From Cyclobacteriaceae bacterium (lineage in GTDB: Bacteria > Bacteroidota > Bacteroidia > Cytophagales > Cyclobacteriaceae), in the NCBI GenBank assembly GCA_947458795.1, contig CANHCD010000086.1, positions 1 to 7,667 on the forward strand: a stretch of 7,667 nt of DNA. The letters run 5' to 3'. The position numbers were made by a program, and so were the translations under genes. The notes beneath the pieces are model-generated. The model worked only from the letters and a program-made list of their open reading frames with translations, made no database searches and was not told the origin of the DNA. Within the stretch, counting starts at the first letter, position 1. Each line of letters begins with the position of its first letter. Below are positions 6,298 through 7,667 of the stretch, piece by piece.

Positions 6298-7623
6298 TCA
6301 ATCGTGTGTAGACCGTCTATCTGTAATCAGCAGGTTGCATAGCCCAGCAACAATGAGTAAGGTTCCGGCGAGCAGCATGGTGTTGATGACCGCTTCACCA
6401 AAGAGGATTTTGTACAAGAAATTAACCCCACCCAAGGCAGCAACAATCTGTGGAATCACAATAAACATGTTGAAAATACCCATATAAGTACCCATTTTAT
6501 TCGATTCTACAGAGCCGGAAAGCATGGCATAAGGCATGGAAAGGATACTGGCCCAGGCAATGCCAACCAAGGCAAAGCAGATATGCAGCATCCAGGGTTC
6601 GCTCACGTAGTAAATCAATATAAATCCAAGACCACCGGCGAGTAGACTGAAGAGGTGGAGGAGTTTTCGGTTGATTTTGATTTTTGAGGCTACGAAGGAG
6701 AGTATCAAGGCAAAAAACATGGAAACTAGCCCATAGGTACCGAGGTAATTTCCTACTTGGTCCGCAGCAGTATTGTAAGCGGCGGAACTGGTGTCTGTTG
6801 CTCCAAAAACATGCTCCGTAATGGCAGGAGTCGCAAAGCTCCACATGGTGAAGAAGGCGAACCAGGAGAAAAACTGTACCAGACCCAACTGTTTCATCAC
6901 CGTGGGCATGGTTACTATCAGCTGGAAAACCTCTTTAGCTCCTGTAAAAAAGCCCTTTTTGCTTTCTTTTTCTCGTTTAAATGCATCCAGGTCCTCGGGA
7001 GGATATTCTTCTGTCTTGAGGATGGTAAAAAGGATGGAGGTAAACAAAACGAAGGCGCCGATCCCGAACGCGTACTTGACAGAATCAGGGACTACCCCTG
7101 GAGCAGCGGTATTGGCAGCACCGAGCTCGGTCATCAACCAAGGGAGGTTGGAAGCCACCCAGGTGCCAATGCCTATGATCAGGGTTTGGACCACAAAACC
7201 AAAGGAACGCTGTGATTCTGGAAGTTTGTCAGCCACTAAGGCTCGGAAGGGTTCCATGGACACATTGATGGAGGCGTCCAAGATCCAAAGTGCACCTGCC
7301 GCCATCCAAAGTGCAGAAGAGTAGGGGGCAAAAAACAGGGCAATGGTACTCATCACAGCACCAAAGAAAAAGAAAGGCTTTCTTCTTCCGAACCGAGGAT
7401 GCCAGGTGCGATCACTCAAATAGCCCACGATTGGCTGAACCAATAGTCCAGTCAGCGGGGCTGCTATCCAAAGAAAGGGGATGGTGTCTTTTTCGGCACC
7501 GAGGGTTTGGAAGATACGAGACATGAATCCGCCCTGTAGTGCGAATCCAAATTGAATCCCTAGAAACCCAAAACTCATGTTCCAGATCTGCCAGAAACTC
7601 AACTTCTTTTTTTCTTGGGTCAT
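6298..7623 (-). CDS. MFS sugar transporter, SLC45/GPH (sucrose/maltose-type) branch
   Basis: This is an inner-membrane secondary transporter, probably a sugar:cation symporter. Its 441 residues form about 12 hydrophobic segments in two groups of six, split by a charged cytoplasmic loop (about 203-240, rich in Lys/Glu). The branch is suggested by GYLSDRTWHPRFGRRKP (67-83), the form of the loop 2-3 motif seen in plant sucrose carriers and SLC45. DASINVSMEPFRALVADKLP (116-135), FFSWFAFFTMW (251-261) and SMPYAMLSG (362-370) also have counterparts there. Substrate cannot be read from the sequence; an alpha-glucoside such as maltose or sucrose is a guess from the branch. The ATG at 7623 gives a short charged N-terminus before the first helix, as expected. 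The gene ends at a strong terminator. Its promoter and any partner sugar-use genes would lie near or beyond the right edge, 44 bases upstream. Confidence 0.9.
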   Translation of the reverse strand: MTQEKKKLSFWQIWNMSFGFLGIQFGFALQGGFMSRIFQTLGAEKDTIPFLWIAAPLTGLLVQPIVGYLSDRTWHPRFGRRKPFFFFGAVMSTIALFFAPYSSALWMAAGALWILDASINVSMEPFRALVADKLPESQRSFGFVVQTLIIGIGTWVASNLPWLMTELGAANTAAPGVVPDSVKYAFGIGAFVLFTSILFTILKTEEYPPEDLDAFKREKESKKGFFTGAKEVFQLIVTMPTVMKQLGLVQFFSWFAFFTMWSFATPAITEHVFGATDTSSAAYNTAADQVGNYLGTYGLVSMFFALILSFVASKIKINRKLLHLFSLLAGGLGFILIYYVSEPWMLHICFALVGIAWASILSMPYAMLSGSVESNKMGTYMGIFNMFIVIPQIVAALGGVNFLYKILFGEAVINTMLLAGTLLIVAGLCNLLITDRRSTHD

Positions 7624-7667
7624 TGTTGGGGTAGTAAAAATGAGTAGGTATTAATCCAAACCTTTGA

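Noticed and set aside
6791..7324. Plus-strand open frame of 177 codons opposite the transporter gene
   Set aside because: It lies wholly antisense to a well-supported transporter gene and its translation shows no recognisable domain; treated as a shadow frame.

Overview
This looks like ordinary chromosome of a Bacteroidota bacterium, most likely in the Cytophagia (for example a Cyclobacteriaceae/Algoriphagus-like organism). The reasons are the sequence character of DnaG and of the fused RibBA, weak or absent Shine-Dalgarno sequences before most starts, two matches to the Bacteroidota -7 promoter element (TAnnTTTG), and moderate GC. The genus is inferred from protein style and was not tested by any search.

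Layout. Bases 3-4408 carry four plus-strand genes. The first is the 3' part of dnaG (DNA primase; its zinc-binding N-terminus lies outside the window). Next is ribBA, a two-domain riboflavin precursor enzyme with a GTG start. Then come a small secreted protein of unknown function and surE (5'/3'-nucleotidase), only 2 bases apart. A gene-free stretch (4409-4603) with an 11-bp-arm inverted repeat separates this block from minus-strand genes that run towards it. In transcription order these are a family 2 glycosyltransferase (start 6024) and a putative GT-A-fold glycosyltransferase whose GTG start overlaps the previous stop codon in a GTGA junction. Further right, also on the minus strand, is an MFS sugar-transporter-like gene (7623-6298). 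It ends at a clear intrinsic terminator (6246-6279), so it is probably transcribed separately from the glycosyltransferase pair.

How the genes fit together. dnaG, ribBA and surE are housekeeping genes for replication priming, flavin synthesis and nucleotide salvage. The two glycosyltransferases appear to be a translationally coupled pair that modifies an unknown glycan or surface molecule. The transporter resembles the sucrose/maltose-type (SLC45/GPH-like) branch and probably belongs to a sugar-use locus continuing past the right edge.

I see no CRISPR array, insertion sequence, tRNA or rRNA gene, phage gene, toxin-antitoxin pair or defence system. I did not find a convincing new biological system. 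The least explained items are the uncharacterised 255-residue glycosyltransferase-like protein, the secreted protein between ribBA and surE, and a few inverted repeats in the gaps.
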